Below, piece after piece: positions 32,501-44,010 of a DNA stretch of 64,000 nt. The position numbers and the translations under genes are program-made. The DNA comes from Urophycis tenuis. Its lineage: Eukaryota > Chordata > Actinopteri > Gadiformes > Phycidae. The stretch's first letter is position 1. The number at the start of each line of letters is the position of its first letter. The stretch covers positions 12,046,360-12,110,359 of the forward strand of contig JAXIVH010000001.1 of the NCBI GenBank assembly GCA_036785325.1, read 5' to 3'. Under the pieces are notes generated by a model, which saw only the letters and a program-made list of their open reading frames with translations, had not been told where the DNA came from and made no database searches.

Positions 32501-32502
32501 AT
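21361..32502 (-). CDS. acsl1: Long-chain acyl-CoA synthetase 1 (ACSL1), complete
   Basis: Membrane-bound enzyme that activates long-chain fatty acids to acyl-CoA through an acyl-AMP intermediate. Coding exons in order: 32308-32502, 31031-31139, 30537-30601, 30349-30450, 30080-30179, 28727-28902, 28060-28092, 27521-27572, 27361-27434, 26550-26627 or 26169-26246, 25166-25300, 24460-24594, 24032-24127, 23161-23233, 22984-23072, 22322-22438, 21999-22142, 21751-21852, 21592-21663, 21361-21501. They give 695 residues (human 698) with all phases consistent. Visible features are an N-terminal membrane segment (about residues 27-45), the P-loop FTSGTTGNPKGAM, the gate motif LPLAHMFERVV, YGQTEC, and the FACS region DGWLHMGDIGKWMP/NGTLKLIDRKKN. 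The FACS threonine (HTGD) is methionine here. The start ATG lies 13 nt inside an exon with acceptor CCTCCACAG at 32515, so an upstream non-coding exon must exist. Four tandem arrays touch splice junctions of this gene. Confidence 0.95.
22145..22280. repeat. C/G homopolymer runs in acsl1 intron 16
   Basis: G12 at about 22150-22162 forms the (C)n pyrimidine tract of the exon 17 acceptor on the minus strand. A longer C-rich run lies at 22252-22281. Similar homopolymers occur at 21343-21357 (3' UTR), 22915-22938 (intron 15) and 31160-31182 (intron 1). Confidence 0.8.
22439..22585. repeat. 33-bp minisatellite copying the acsl1 exon 16 acceptor region
   Basis: About four copies of a 33-bp unit lie directly against the exon 16 acceptor. 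In gene orientation the unit reads GTGTGTGTTGAGCTGTCCCT followed by CTCTCTGTCCTGG, and the true junction reads CTCTCTGTTCCAG|GTGTGCGTG. The unit therefore contains a near copy of the pyrimidine tract, the AG (mutated to GG) and the first bases of the exon. The 33-bp unit keeps a frame open into exon 16. Confidence 0.85.
23311..24020. repeat. 29-bp minisatellite filling acsl1 intron 13
   Basis: About 22 copies of a unit of the form AGGGAGTGAGGGGTGAGTAT plus ATACAGTAG, 27-33 bp each. It occupies nearly 90 percent of intron 13 (23234-24031) and starts within about 10 bp of the exon 13 donor. On the plus strand every unit contains a strong donor-like GGTGAGTAT, antisense to the gene. Long open frames across the array translate to repeats only. 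Confidence 0.93.
26169..26627 (-). other. acsl1: Pair of mutually exclusive gate-region exons of acsl1
   Basis: Two minus-strand exons of identical length (78 nt, phase 0 at both ends) lie in tandem: 10a at 26550-26627 and 10b at 26169-26246. Both encode the fatty-acid gate segment. 10a ends HISFLPLAHMFERVVE and 10b ends HMSFLPLAHMFERVVA, while their first ten residues differ strongly (KTLKPSSKDV against VHCKLTVHDI). Including both would keep the frame but duplicate the gate, so alternative use is the natural reading. Interchangeable gate exons are known in mammalian ACSL1 and ACSL6, where a tyrosine/phenylalanine switch occurs. Here both copies carry phenylalanine. The 303-bp intron between them is mostly (UG)n in the transcript. 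Confidence 0.85.
26277..26528. repeat. Compound (CA)n microsatellite between acsl1 exons 10a and 10b
   Basis: About 250 bp of CA repeats interrupted by ATGCACGC-type units. In the acsl1 transcript it reads (UG)n and lies upstream of the exon 10b acceptor, where it also dilutes the pyrimidine tract. Long open frames across it are repeat translations only. Confidence 0.95.
27720..28075. repeat. 55-bp minisatellite copying the acsl1 exon 7 donor
   Basis: Junction-equivalent positions recur at 27776, 27831, 27886, 27941, 27996 and 28052 (spacing 55, 55, 55, 55, 56). The last is the true end of exon 7. In gene orientation the junction reads ACCAAGCCTATA|GTGAGTAG. The two most distant copies are identical over these 20 bases. 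The three middle copies read ATAATGAGTAG and have lost the GT. Confidence 0.93.
29406..29600. mobile_element. Tc1/mariner-like remnant in acsl1 intron 5
   Basis: The sequence TACAGTGCTGTGCAAAAGTATTTGTCCCCTTCC resembles the terminal region of Tc1-like or related elements in teleosts, with a possible TA target at its start. No transposase frame or matching second end was recognised, so this is a weak call. Confidence 0.35.
31288..31352. repeat. Perfect 29-bp inverted repeat (hairpin) in acsl1 intron 1
   Basis: Bases 31288-31316 and 31324-31352 are exact reverse complements (29 of 29) separated by the 7-nt loop GACTGCA. Each arm contains TGACTCA, an AP-1-type motif. No target-site duplication was seen around it. 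Confidence 0.95.
31491..32308. repeat. acsl1: 45-bp minisatellite copying the donor of the first acsl1 coding exon
   Basis: Eighteen units of exactly 45 bp run from 31491 to 32300 without any indel. The next, nineteenth, copy of the unit start (GACCTACCGG at 32301) is the genuine donor of the first coding exon. In gene orientation each unit contains CC(G/A)|GTAGGTC, identical to the true junction ATACCG|GTAGGTC apart from the two most variable units. A 90-bp higher-order pattern alternates GCGATAACCT and GCAACAACGT. The exon's reading frame remains open through all units to about 31396, with a 15-residue repeat of the form NLPVGHVVAPQHSTL. Confidence 0.96.
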
Positions 32503-33862
32503 GGCAATGTTTTTACTGTGGAGGGGGGGGAAGGGATGCAGAACGGAGGGACAGACTTGAGTCAAGTTCATTCATGCTTTTAGGTTTTTATGCGACTTCT
32601 CTCATCTCCCGCGTGTCGGAATGCTGTCGGTGGCCAGGAAAACAACACAGCGCTGAACAAGCTGAACTGCCAGAGATTTACATACTTGATTTGCATGAAG
32701 ATGAAACATGCACTGTGTTTTTTGCGACAATTTGCATTTCTAGGAGAGAATTTTCCAAACATTTTGTTTGGCCCTACCAGTGCGCCGGGCATCGCTACTT
32801 CATAAATTCGTGTTATGAATTGCTCAAGCTGCTGAATGTGTTGTTTTAATATTGAAAGTACGTTATTAGTGTATTACGACTTCATGTTGTGTATTTGTTT
32901 CGTAAGTGTTACTATTTTACAATTGCAAGTGTTGCAAGTACTGTACTGCAACAATGTGGTCAGCGTCGTGTATTTCTCGTGTGGACATCTCGAGGCATTG
33001 GATCTCAATTAACCCTCATCACCAGGAACAGCAGTTCAAAAGTTGACATCACTCGTATTTACTGACGCATGCAGCTGCTGGCAGTGGCAAACATGACTGT
33101 TGTAACCGGCGCAAAAAGAAATGTTCTTATCCGAAAAGCAGATCCTTCTGAGTACTCTGCTGGCAGCATCGCTGTCTGTTATTACTCAAAACCCCCTTCC
33201 TGTCTCACGCCTCGCACTAGACAGTGTTGCACCACAGGCTCACCAGTGTCTCTGTCGAAAGCGCTAATGGCCAGATCTCTCCTGAAATAGATAAAGATAA
33301 GATTAAATGTACTGTACTCGTCCTCAGTGGGAGATGAGGGAGCCATAGATTAGTACAGTATGAGAACTAAAACAGGGACCCACATTTTGAATTAATATAA
33401 GGGTACAAACAATGTAGAGATTAACATTCTAGACAGGTAGACGTTAAGTCGCAGTGTTTAATGTTGTAAGGTACTGTGACATCTGACGTCCGCTCCGTTT
33501 CTCTTGTGAACCCAGCGTTGGCTTGAATTCCTTCTGCAACAGGTCACCGTGTGATAAATAGTGTGCTTATCAGTAAACTCAAAGGGGTAAACATTTAGTT
33601 AAAAGAGTAAACATTTATGGCCCATTTAAATCCTTGAGACAGCTGGCAAATGTACAAACGAATAACCTTCCATTCATTACAACATCAATGACCTTTACGA
33701 CCGCCAAGCCGCACGGCCGGCTGAATTCAAATCAGCCGCCGTTCAACACGGCCACAAACCAAGCCCTGTTATGTGCTTATGTCTGATGCAAAGTTGTGAA
33801 CGAGCACTTCATATCCACGGGGACGTCTCGGTCGCAGGTCTCGCGCTCAATTTGATCGTTTA

Positions 33863-34112
33863 AGGGGCAGCCGCGGCCTACTGGTTAGGGCTTCGGACTT
33901 GTAACCAGAGGGTTGCCGGTTCGAACCCCGACCAGTACGAACGGCTGAAGTGCCCTTGAGCAAGGCACCTCACTGCTCCCCGAGCGCCGCTGTTGGAAGC
34001 TCACTGCCTCGGGATAAGTGTGTTTCACCTCACTGTGTGCTGAGTGTATTCCACTAATTCACGATTGGGTTAAATGCAGAGACCAAATTTCCCTCACGGG
34101 ATCAAAAGAGTA
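33863..34112 (+). mobile_element. tRNA-derived SINE
   Basis: The head reads GGGGCAGCCGCGGCCTACTGG followed by TTAGGGCTTCGGACTTGTAACC and a B-box GGTTCGAACCCC. The body has the widespread teleost segment TGCCCTTGAGCAAGGCACCT and CTGCTCCCCGAGCGCC. It ends in TTAAATGCAGAGACCAAATTTCCCTCACGGGATC. It is a typical full-length SINE, not a tRNA gene. Confidence 0.85.
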
Positions 34113-34450
34113 ATTCTTCTTCTTTCGTCCAGGATGAATGGTAAGGTGAACAATTGACTTTTCACCTACTGCTATTCTTATCCCAGCCCCCTGCACTGTG
34201 CTCCAGCTGGCTCCCAGCCCACTGTGCCTGCACCTCCTCCGTTTCCAAGCACTCGTTCATCGTGGCAACGAGAAGATGCCACAGGGCATTTTAAACACAA
34301 GACGTGTGTTTGTCCCCGCACAATTGTTGACTATAGAATAGAATAGACTATAGGTCATTTCTTCACGTCTTACGACCCACCAACCTCAAGCATGCCCGAC
34401 CTCCCCGCACTCAAAACCAGCTGTTGTAGGACTACATAACATGCTGTGGG

Positions 34451-34488
<38 letters not shown>

Positions 34489-35045
34489 GCGCATGTGCGT
34501 ATGTTCGTCTATCTGTCCTCACGTCTGTCTGTGTGCATTTCATTCAAACACTTCCATACCAAGTTTCTCCTGGGCGACAGCGCGAATCAAAGACATGAGA
34601 CTTACAGAGTGTCAGAAGGTGCAGCTTGGGGCTGAGACCAGGTAGGCAGTGTGAGGAGACCAGGTAGCAGGAACGCGGTGCGGCAGCTTTCTGTTCGGCG
34701 GCACTTCAGCTGAACTCTAGTAGCCCCCCTCGGCCGAGGCGTGTGTTTGTGTGTCCGCGTGTCTGTGAGAGACTACTATGAATAGCAGGACGCCTCCCAC
34801 TGCAAACAGAAGCTGGGACGAGCCTGGACACCACAGGCCACCTACTTGTGACGACATCACTACCGTTAAAGCCGCATTACCGCAGTGCCCCGAGGCAACA
34901 TCACACACACACACACACACACACACTGGGGAACAAGGGGGTTTGATCTCTCACTGCGCGGGACGCGACCATGTGTCCACAATCAGCTGTGTGTCAGCTG
35001 TCCGTCTGTGTGTGTGTGTGTGGGTTGTATTTCTGTCTGAGAGAG

Positions 35046-35082
<37 letters not shown>

Positions 35083-38000
35083 TGTATCTCTGTCTGAGTG
35101 TGTGTGTGTGAGTGCGAGTGGTGTTTCTGTCTGAGTGTGTGTGTGTGTGTGTGTGTGTGTATTGTATCTCTGTCTGAGTGTGTGTGTGTGAGTGCGTGTG
35201 GTGTTTCTGTCTGAGTGTGTGTGTGTGTGCGTGATTTCGTGAAGGCTTTGTGCCGGAGCACAGCGAGGGGAACATTCATTAGGAATGTTAATTCAAGGTT
35301 TAATCAGTCCAATAGCCTTCCCGACAGGTAATTTGTCCCCGCGGTGTTTGCCATTCTCGGGTTGCCAGTGAGTGATCCCAGCCCTCCTGAGTACCTGTGT
35401 TTAAACCAGCAGCGGCTTCACCTCGCCGTCACGTTCACCGGTTCTACCAAGGCGTCAACACAACCCCGCCTGTAAAGTTGCGGTAACACACACACACACA
35501 ACACTGTTTGGAACCGCTGCTACCAACGCGCCCCCCTGCTGACAGCTGCAGACGCTGGGCCGTCTGAACACACAGAGGTATGTCAAAGTTCAGGGGATAA
35601 GAGCCATCAGTGTGTCCTTCACTTAAAACACGTACACACACGTGTCATCCCAGGCCCATGAGTGACATGCCAGTGGTGTCACATGGTGTTGCCCACCCCC
35701 TCCCCCTCTCCCCCCCTCCCCCAACGCCAATTTCCATACTTGGGCCGGAAGAATGACAAACCAATAGCAGAGCTCAGCCTGGTCACCCCACTGGCCACGT
35801 TGACTCCAGCAGCAGAGGAAGAAGACGAAGGGAAAAACTAATCCGGAAGGAGGAAGAGACCCAGCTGTCTAGTTTACACACACACACACACACACAGAGG
35901 CACACGCACACACACACTGAGGCACACACACACACACAGAGGCACACGCACACACACAGAGGCACACGCACACACATACACACAAACACACACACAAACA
36001 CACAGAGGAACACACATCCACACACACAGGGGAACACACGCACACACACAGAGACGCACGCCAGGAATACAGAACAGCCACGCACACGAACTGGCTTCTA
36101 ATAGAGGTTTAAGGTTAAGGTTTGAGTGAGAGAAGGAACCGAACCAAAGAGGAAAAAAAAATAAAGGAAAGGAAAGGGAAAGGTTTAGCTGGTGAAGTAC
36201 TGAACACAAAAGGCATTCATTCATCCACTCATCCATTCATCAGCGTGGCTAGTTATCTCTACATCTTGATGGTGGCCTAGGATGACAGGACGTCCCTGTT
36301 TTAGGGGGCGGTCGGTGTCTTTGGTGGCCTGTCCCTGGCTGAAGCTGTGCATGGAAATATCCACGTTAAATCTACCTTAAATACGTTCAATATTTTGAAA
36401 TGGCAAATGTACCACCTTGCATGTGAATATTAAGTTTGAGAGGGCTGGTAATTAGTCTGGGGTCCACCTGATAGGCCGCGATGCGCCCTGGCTACGCGGG
36501 GGGTCTGTCTATCAAATTAACACCGCGAAATGGCTGACCGGTCACAAACTACGAGCTATCAATACAACATAAGATTGGTCCCTCTTCGAGCAGCCTACTT
36601 TGGCTTGTTTTTGAGTGACTTACATAAGTTTCATCTTAGTAAACCCTTGGGCATATATTGCCCAACATTTTACTTTCAAAGTGACATGTCAAAGTGTCCG
36701 TTTTTAATCGTTTCAGAAACATCGCAGTCAGACATATATTATTGATATATGGACCCCGTTTCTCATTTCAGATATCTGGTCATGTTGCAGAAGTCAGATC
36801 TTTGAGTTTGACCCTGTGTGCCTTGCTTCTCAGTTATTGATTCAGTGACCGCTTTGTGAAGACAAAATTAGACAATACGAAACCAGTCAGCAAGTTCCAG
36901 AAATAAAACGTGGAACTGGAACTCTGTGCGACCATGCGATGTAACACGATATGCAGTTCAGGTAGCGGAGTGAATTAGCCGCGTCGAACCGGAACCGCAG
37001 ACCGCAAGCAGTTTACCTCGGTATCGCTGATAGCTAATCATTGCATTTAGCTTCGGTTCGTCGAGTGCTTTGCATTGAATACGAGTCTATCAACACCTCA
37101 TAGATAATATTAGAGACCGACACACGAACGTAGCATTGGTGCTTTGTCCTTGAGAAGGTTAAAGCTAGGGTAGGCAATTTGAAGAAACCAGCCAGAGTAA
37201 GCTAGAACCTCGAAGTATCCTCTTTTCGAACCTCCCTCTCAAGCCTCACAAAACACATGACTAGCTAGCTAGCTAGTGAGCTTCAGCAGCAGGTCGGCCT
37301 TGGCCTGGCCTTGTGGAACACTGCGGTCATGCTGAACGAGTGCATGGGCAGAATCTGCACCGGTAGCCTGGTAAGTAGGTAGAAAGTAATGGCCTACCAC
37401 AGGCCTGCACCCTCCCAAAGATACCAGACATTTCCCTTGTTTTGTCAGAGCTTTTCAATACATAAAAGCATACTTGTGTAAATGTTAATAAAAAAAAAAA
37501 ACACTGAAGCAGGATTTGCATAGGAAAAAGATAACCTTTATGGACCAAGCCATTGAACTTTTTGTCACAATTTGAACAACTGAAAAGTTGCCCTGAAAGT
37601 TAATTACCTAAATTAATATTCAATTGTAGTTATTAAAAATGGCTCTATTTGCTTACGGTTATAATACTCCTCCTCCGCCTTGGGGTATTATGGTTAGCAT
37701 TAGCATAATGTTGTCCTATTGAACCAGGTTAGCTGTTGAATATTTTTTTTGTTTACTAACTGCTAACATTGTGCTGTGGTAACATATATTGCTAAGATTG
37801 AAAGCAGCAAAGCAGAGCGGAAAGTCTGGATCTCATTTCCCTATTGTTGGATGGATCCAAGAAAAGCAGCATCTACTATTACCACCTCAGTCTATCAATA
37901 AATACAGTGTGTGTGTGTGCGTGCGTGCGTCTGCGTGTGTGTGTGTGTGCGCATGGGTATTTGGAGGATGGGGTTAGCTAAATAGAACAAAGGTCACCCA

Positions 38001-39780
38001 TTCATTCAAGCATCTATCACATCATCCATTCATCGCTAATGTAACATAATACAATCACCCCATGCAGAATACAAAGGCCTCAGGACAGTCATGGAACACA
38101 GTATTTCCATTAATTGGTTGCTGGTTCTTATTAAATTTTTTCAGTGACAGAAAACGGTCACCAACATGTTTCACCAGAAGTTCTTGGCAATTTCACAGCT
38201 AATCTTATAGCTACTACGATCAGATTAGAGTTTGCACTCAATTATGAGTTACAGCGTGCTCATTTACACGAATAGAATGCCCAGCGGCATTCTTCGTCAT
38301 TAGACGTCAAACTGAAGCGTAGTACAACTCAAAGACGTGTTTGTGTTGCTGAGGAGTGACTTCCTAAAGCACAGGGAGACAAATGTCAAACTGAATGCTA
38401 TAAAACATTGATTAGATTACAAAATGAAATGGCGTTTGTCATCGTTTTCTGACACATTTTCTCTTGCACGCACGCACACGCGCACACGGTTTAGGATTTC
38501 CGAAAGTATAGCATGTCTCCATCTCCTGCACGTGGACCGGGGATTTGTGCTAAAGACCTGTTCCTGTGTGGGTGTGGCCACCGCCGCCGCCACCACCACA
38601 GGGCAAACTGAAACCATACTCCTCCTTCCATATTCATGACACGGTCAAAACACGCAGCCCTCAGCCGGCCGCCCCTGTCACCCCCCGCTGCAGCGCCGTG
38701 TCCATGTGAAGGGCAGCAGTTGTTGTGGGTCAACAGTTGTGCGAGCAGCCAGCGAGCGTGCGTCTGTGTGTGCATCACGTGCATGAGGGCGGGGGGGGGG
38801 GGTTGTGGCGGCGGAGCCTCGCCACAGCGCTACAGAAGGCCCCAGCGGGGGCAGAGGCTAACCGCTGCCGTGGTGACACATCAGACGTCCAGAGAAACCG
38901 ACCCGAGTAGGGGATCACTGATGGCCAAAAAGGACGGGCGGGGGACCACCGGCCCTGCTCTGTGTTCAGCGGGCAGGAGGTCGTCGTTTTTGGCATGTGG
39001 TACTTCTGAGTTCTCTATGAGCGCTGAGCAAAGCGTTTAATCTTCTTAAAACTGCCCAGTAGAACATGATGCCGCTTATTACACAGCTGCTTACTAAAGA
39101 TATCAATCATCTGACACAAAGCATAACAAACACATATTTTATGGATACATTTATTATTTCACCGCTTCCGCCTCAGAGAATATTCTGTTAGATTCCATGG
39201 CTGGAAACTGCGTCCATAGCAACGGTCTTTCACAGCAGCGTCTGCTGTCCAGAAATAATCAAATACAATAACAGAGCGCTGAATGCCACAATTGAACAAT
39301 TATAATCAAGTATTCATCAAGGCCGCGTAATTCATAATAATTAAAGATAAGTGAACAGTAGTATTACCAGCTCTGTCACTAATCAAACACCGACAGTTGT
39401 AGAATTGTGTGTCCTGTTAAAATACTGACAGCCCCGCCTGCAACAGCTTTGGACCAACAAAGGTTTGACAAAGACCTGTGTTTAACATGCCTCTCTCTCC
39501 AAGTACAGCAGGCAGGTAATGTAAACCTCACACACACACACACACACACAGTATAAAAGGTGTGTTTACTCTGCATTACGGGGTATTAACGACGCCAGCA
39601 CCTTCACATGGAGCACTGATGTCTCAAGCGTACGTCGGCTGCAGTGCACAGACAACAGCGCGCCTACAGGCGTATCCTGAATATAAGGTCCCATAGTTCA
39701 CATTCCTCCCAGTTCCTGCGGCTATAATTTCACTACACTTCAGTTGTCAGCACCGCACAGACAGGATCCTGTGGTACCAG

Positions 39781-39893
<113 letters not shown>

Positions 39894-40361
39894 TTTTCCA
39901 AATCCTGCACTGACGACTTGTCCTGCGTCCTGGGCCAAGGTCAGAGTTACTCACAGACGTGTTGAGTAAACAATGACAGTTGAGAGATGTTCACCACTGA
40001 GTTCACAGAGTGCGTGGATTCAGCCGCAGGTTTATGTATGTAGCATGCGTTTGTAAAACAAGTATAGACAGCAATCTACACAACATGCCTGGAGTAGGTT
40101 ATGTCACTGCATCAAATAGGCCACTCTAAACCACTAACGACAATCTACAACTGACACCACGCCTGTTTTCACCTAGCTCAGGTACAGGCAAGAAGCAACA
40201 TGCACATGTTGTAGAAGCCTCTTCCCCAGTCCCCAGTTCTCCACATTCCTGGCGTGAGACTTATGCCACCAACCCCTTCCAGTATTCACTACATCACTTC
40301 ATGAACTTAAGTTAAAAAAAAAAACCCGTCCGTCACGCCCTCCAGTAGCTGTAAACGTGCT

Positions 40362-40452
<91 letters not shown>
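40362..40452. repeat. Long perfect (CA)n microsatellite
   Basis: About 45 uninterrupted CA dinucleotides. Confidence 0.97.
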
Positions 40453-40453
<1 letters not shown>

Positions 40454-40959
40454 AGCCAAAATGTGGTGGCCTCAACAAGTCGTGTATTACGGCGATCATC
40501 TCCATCAGCCGTGCAGACCGTCACTTCCTGGTCTGTGGAGGATGATGTGTGTTTGCTCATCAAGTGTGTGTTCGCACACACACACCCTTCGCCAATAGTG
40601 GCCTGAAGTTGCACGGAGGAGACACTGCGGGTACTATATCTGACAATAGCCGCATTGTGTTCGCTTTTAACGCGCAAAGCAACACGTTTCGGAGGGTGGG
40701 TGTGTGCTCCATTTGGAAAAGATTTTTTGGTAAAGTCTGATTTAACTCCTGCGCATCTCGAGTTTCGGGAGAGAATCCGTGCGCGTCTGAGGGCTCCAAT
40801 ATACATGACATCACACCGTTATATGGTGAATCCGATGGTGAATTGAACGCACAAACTCCGACGGAGTCCAGTTCGTGTGAGGAGAAAACGAGCAGGAAGT
40901 AAAACATTTTTTCGTTGTTGTTGAGGAAAAACATCTCGGCACATCAACGCGCTCGGCTT

Positions 40960-41290
40960 GTAAACGACCCGTTCCAACAACACCTCCACCGTTTGCGCCA
41001 TCAGCACAGCTGGGGTTACTGCTGTGCACTTTCCGAGTGAAAGTCCCAAACTACAACGTCACAACAGAGAATACTGAAATGCATCGACCAACCTGTGGAA
41101 GGAGCTGCGACGACTTGCGCCCGTCTCGCCGAGATGAGTTGCAGACTGTGCTGCCTGCTGCCGTGTGGAAGTGAGGGGCGCGTCAGCCAATCCGAGCGAT
41201 CCAACAGGAACAACGCATCCTCGTCGGCGTCCCCGCCGCTCAGTCAGTAGATATACATGTCTTGGATGTTTCGGCGCTATGAATATTCAA
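40960..41290 (-). promoter_or_regulatory. acsl1: Candidate CpG-rich promoter and non-coding first exon of acsl1
   Basis: This is the most CpG-rich segment upstream of acsl1 (for example CATCCTCGTCGGCGTCCCCG near 41217). On the minus strand a donor-like CTTCCACAG|GTTGGT occurs at about 41093. The acsl1 start codon sits in an exon with an upstream acceptor at 32515, so a distant non-coding exon is required and this location is plausible. No transcript evidence is available. Confidence 0.25.
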
Positions 41291-41531
41291 GACTCTGCGC
41301 TTGTCCTGATTGGCCGAGCGTAAATGTGCCTTTGTTTGCCTGCTTGTCTTAAGCACATACACAGTATCACATGATTATTATTATCTTGGAAATAATGTGG
41401 AAACAATTAGTACATAAATAAATTATAATAATAACAATGGCAATAACGTACAATTCCTGAACAAATTGTCTTTGCACTGCCAGTACATGCTGTTGTGTGC
41501 ATGTTGATGATGATGATGCTCTAGTCTAGGG

Positions 41532-41921
41532 CAGGGGTCTCCAAGATTTTTTTCTCTGAGAGATACTTTTACTAAATCAAAATGGCCGAGAGCTACTCAT
41601 GTTTTATATAACATTTATTGTCACAGTTGATTTCAACCTAAACAAGCTTGTGTTTGCCTGAACATTTACAAAATGTTGGTGTCCACAACTCACATTTTGC
41701 ATTAGAAACATTAACGTTACGTTCGTGAAACAAAACAACTGTTTCCCCCCTCTTCATGAAAATAGTATGTTTTTAAGCAGCACCACCGTTTGAATGACAA
41801 CTAATTGGCAAATAATCATTTTGTGTAAGAAGGGGGGCGGGACATCGATGAATTTGATTGGATGTAGTTAACCCTTTGGCGAGCTACTGGTAGCCCGCGG
41901 GCCACGCGTTGGAGACCCCTG
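41532..41921. mobile_element. hAT-type MITE
   Basis: Terminal inverted repeats CAGGGGTCTCCAA and TTGGAGACCCCTG enclose 390 bp. They are flanked by GTCTAGGG on the left and CTCTAGGG on the right, an 8-bp target duplication with one mismatch. The internal sequence has no transposase frame. Confidence 0.85.
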
Positions 41922-42119
41922 CTCTAGGGGCTTCCTATGGTTTTCTGGACAGTTGCTATGGTGCTCTTAGCTTTTACTTGTGTGCTATGGTGATTGCTAG
42001 GGTGTTCTAGGCTGTTGCTAGGGTGTTCTAGAGTTATACTGTATGTTTACGATTGCGTGCGTATGTTCAGAAGAGTATGTTATGGGGCACTTACGCTTTT
42101 GTCCAACGTGCGCGTTGCT

Positions 42120-42256
42120 TTGCAGTACAGTTGTGGGGTTCGACATGTGGACAGTTGGAGGAGGGGGGGATCAAGGGGATCGAACCGCCGACCCTACGGT
42201 TAGTGGATGACCCGCTCTGTCCACCCTCTCTACCTATTTAGCTACTGCCACCCCAC
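42120..42256 (-). mobile_element. tRNA-headed SINE fragment
   Basis: Minus-strand relative of the SINE at 1572-1719. The plus strand shows TTCGACATGTGGACAGTTGG, GATCAAGGGGATCGAACCGCC and a terminal TAGCTACTGCCACCCCA, the complement of the tRNA-like head. A LINE tail with (TCTG)n follows at 42375-42430. Confidence 0.65.
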
Positions 42257-43569
42257 GTATATTTATGATGTACGTAGGCTATATTTAGTTATCTGTACAT
42301 ATTTTTGTGTACACATGTATGAGTATGTATACTTATGGTTAAAATGTTCTACTAGCCGGACTAGTGCCAAGCATTAGACAATTTCCCTCAGGGATCAATA
42401 AAGTATGTCTGTCTGTCTGTCTGTCTGTCCTTAAGATGCACCCCTGCTTAGCATGTGTTGCTGAGGCCAAGACTGGAGATGTCTCGACATGGCTCAAGTC
42501 TATTGTAGTTGTACAGCCCAAATCAAGGATCCAGCAGTCCGAGGTTACAGCAGAACGTTTTGAACAAAGATGACTCAGAGCCTGGGCTGGGAACCAAAAA
42601 CTGCAAGTGGCCCTTTTTTTCACTTTCGATATGAAAATATCTATAGGGATGTAGATTGTGCCTTATAGGGGATTTTGATAAGTGTATTTTAGACAGTGAC
42701 CAGTCTAGAGGGTGTTGATATGAAACGTTTCCTGGTAAAGGGTCTAGACAGGATGTTTTAGTTTGTCCTCTGAATGTAGCAGTTCCTAAACAGTTCATAT
42801 GGTTTCACCTCGTTCTGTTTTCAGCCCCCACACAGCCAGAGCCGCCCTGTCCCTGGCCCCTACTGTTGATCTGACAGTAAATATGTTTCATCCTCAACCC
42901 GTTCCCATCCCCCCCCCCCCCCTTCTTTTCAAACATCTCCCTCTACCTCCCACTGGTCTGGAGGAGTTGATTAAACAATTGATTCAACTTCATTCTGTGT
43001 CATCCTCCCCCTGCCAGACCTCGGCCTCCAGCCCCGTACTGTGGCCTACATTCCACTCCAGGTCTCACAGCCTGCTGACTGGTCAACCTACAGAGGGTGT
43101 AGGTGGCTTGTGTTTGGCCTTTTCTGTTTAATGGTAACGCAACAGGAAACAGCGGGTTACACGTGTTTCTATGTCCAACTAAGAAACACGTGATGATTGG
43201 AAGTCGCCCGACGGCCCCGCCCTGGTCATGTGTTTTGATGTGCGATCTGCGAAGTGTGAGAGAGACGAGGAAAGGGTCATGGAGTGGGATGGGTCTGTAA
43301 GGGACAAGGGATTGAACGTTGCGTCTTGGCTCTGTGGTCTGTTTGGACCAAAAGGAAACTGCACCCTGATTTAAATCATCCTTACTTATTCATTTTGCGG
43401 AGTCAGCCAGGAATAAATCAATTAGAAGAAGAACAAATCAAGAGTTTACCTCGTCACTGCTCTTCAGCTTGACTAGTGATGCTCAGATTAGATCATGGTT
43501 AGCCAACAGATACCCACCTGCATAACCTGCAGCAACATGATTAGTTGACACAAAATAAGCACAAAAGTG

Positions 43570-44010
43570 AAACACTCCCTTCACCCAGCTTTAAGCTCAG
43601 CTGCCATCAGACTTTATGTCCTCAAGTGTGACAAGAATAGCCCTGAATCACTCACTGACTCAGAGGGCTTCACAGGTCACAATTGACAAAACTCCCACCA
43701 TGGAAAGAACAAGGAAACAACTCCCTTAATGACTCCCTCTTACAACACCATTTTTGGCCTCTTGACTTCTTATTCATCAAAATAAAAATGTCTCCAGGCG
43801 ACAGGATCTATCAGTCCTTCCCCAAAGTGCATATGGAGGCAGGAAGACAGGCCTTTAGCCTCTTTGGCCCTTATACCTGGAACACTTTACAGTCTGAACA
43901 TAAATTGGTGAACTAACATTTAAATCCTTTGTGAAGGAACAATCTGATCTGATCATCAAACTGATCTGTCCATGTTGTTACTCTCACCTGGATGTCAGTA
44001 ATAATAATTG
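43570..44010 (+). mobile_element. Degenerate non-LTR retrotransposon 3' fragment
   Basis: A plus-strand frame contains GRQAFSLFGPYTWNTLQSE, resembling the C-terminal end of LINE ORF2 proteins, where a GxxAFS...WNxLP/Q pattern is common. The upstream part is full of stops, so this is a short inactive relic. Confidence 0.4.

Noticed and set aside
40560..40934. Minus-strand open frame of 124 codons near the CpG-rich segment, as a possible upstream gene
   Set aside because: No family motif, no splice-consistent neighbours and low-complexity composition. The region is better explained as promoter-proximal or intronic sequence.
42799..43131. Proline-rich open frame of 110 codons
   Set aside because: It lacks splice signals, repeats or similarity to a family, and the composition follows a local C-rich run.
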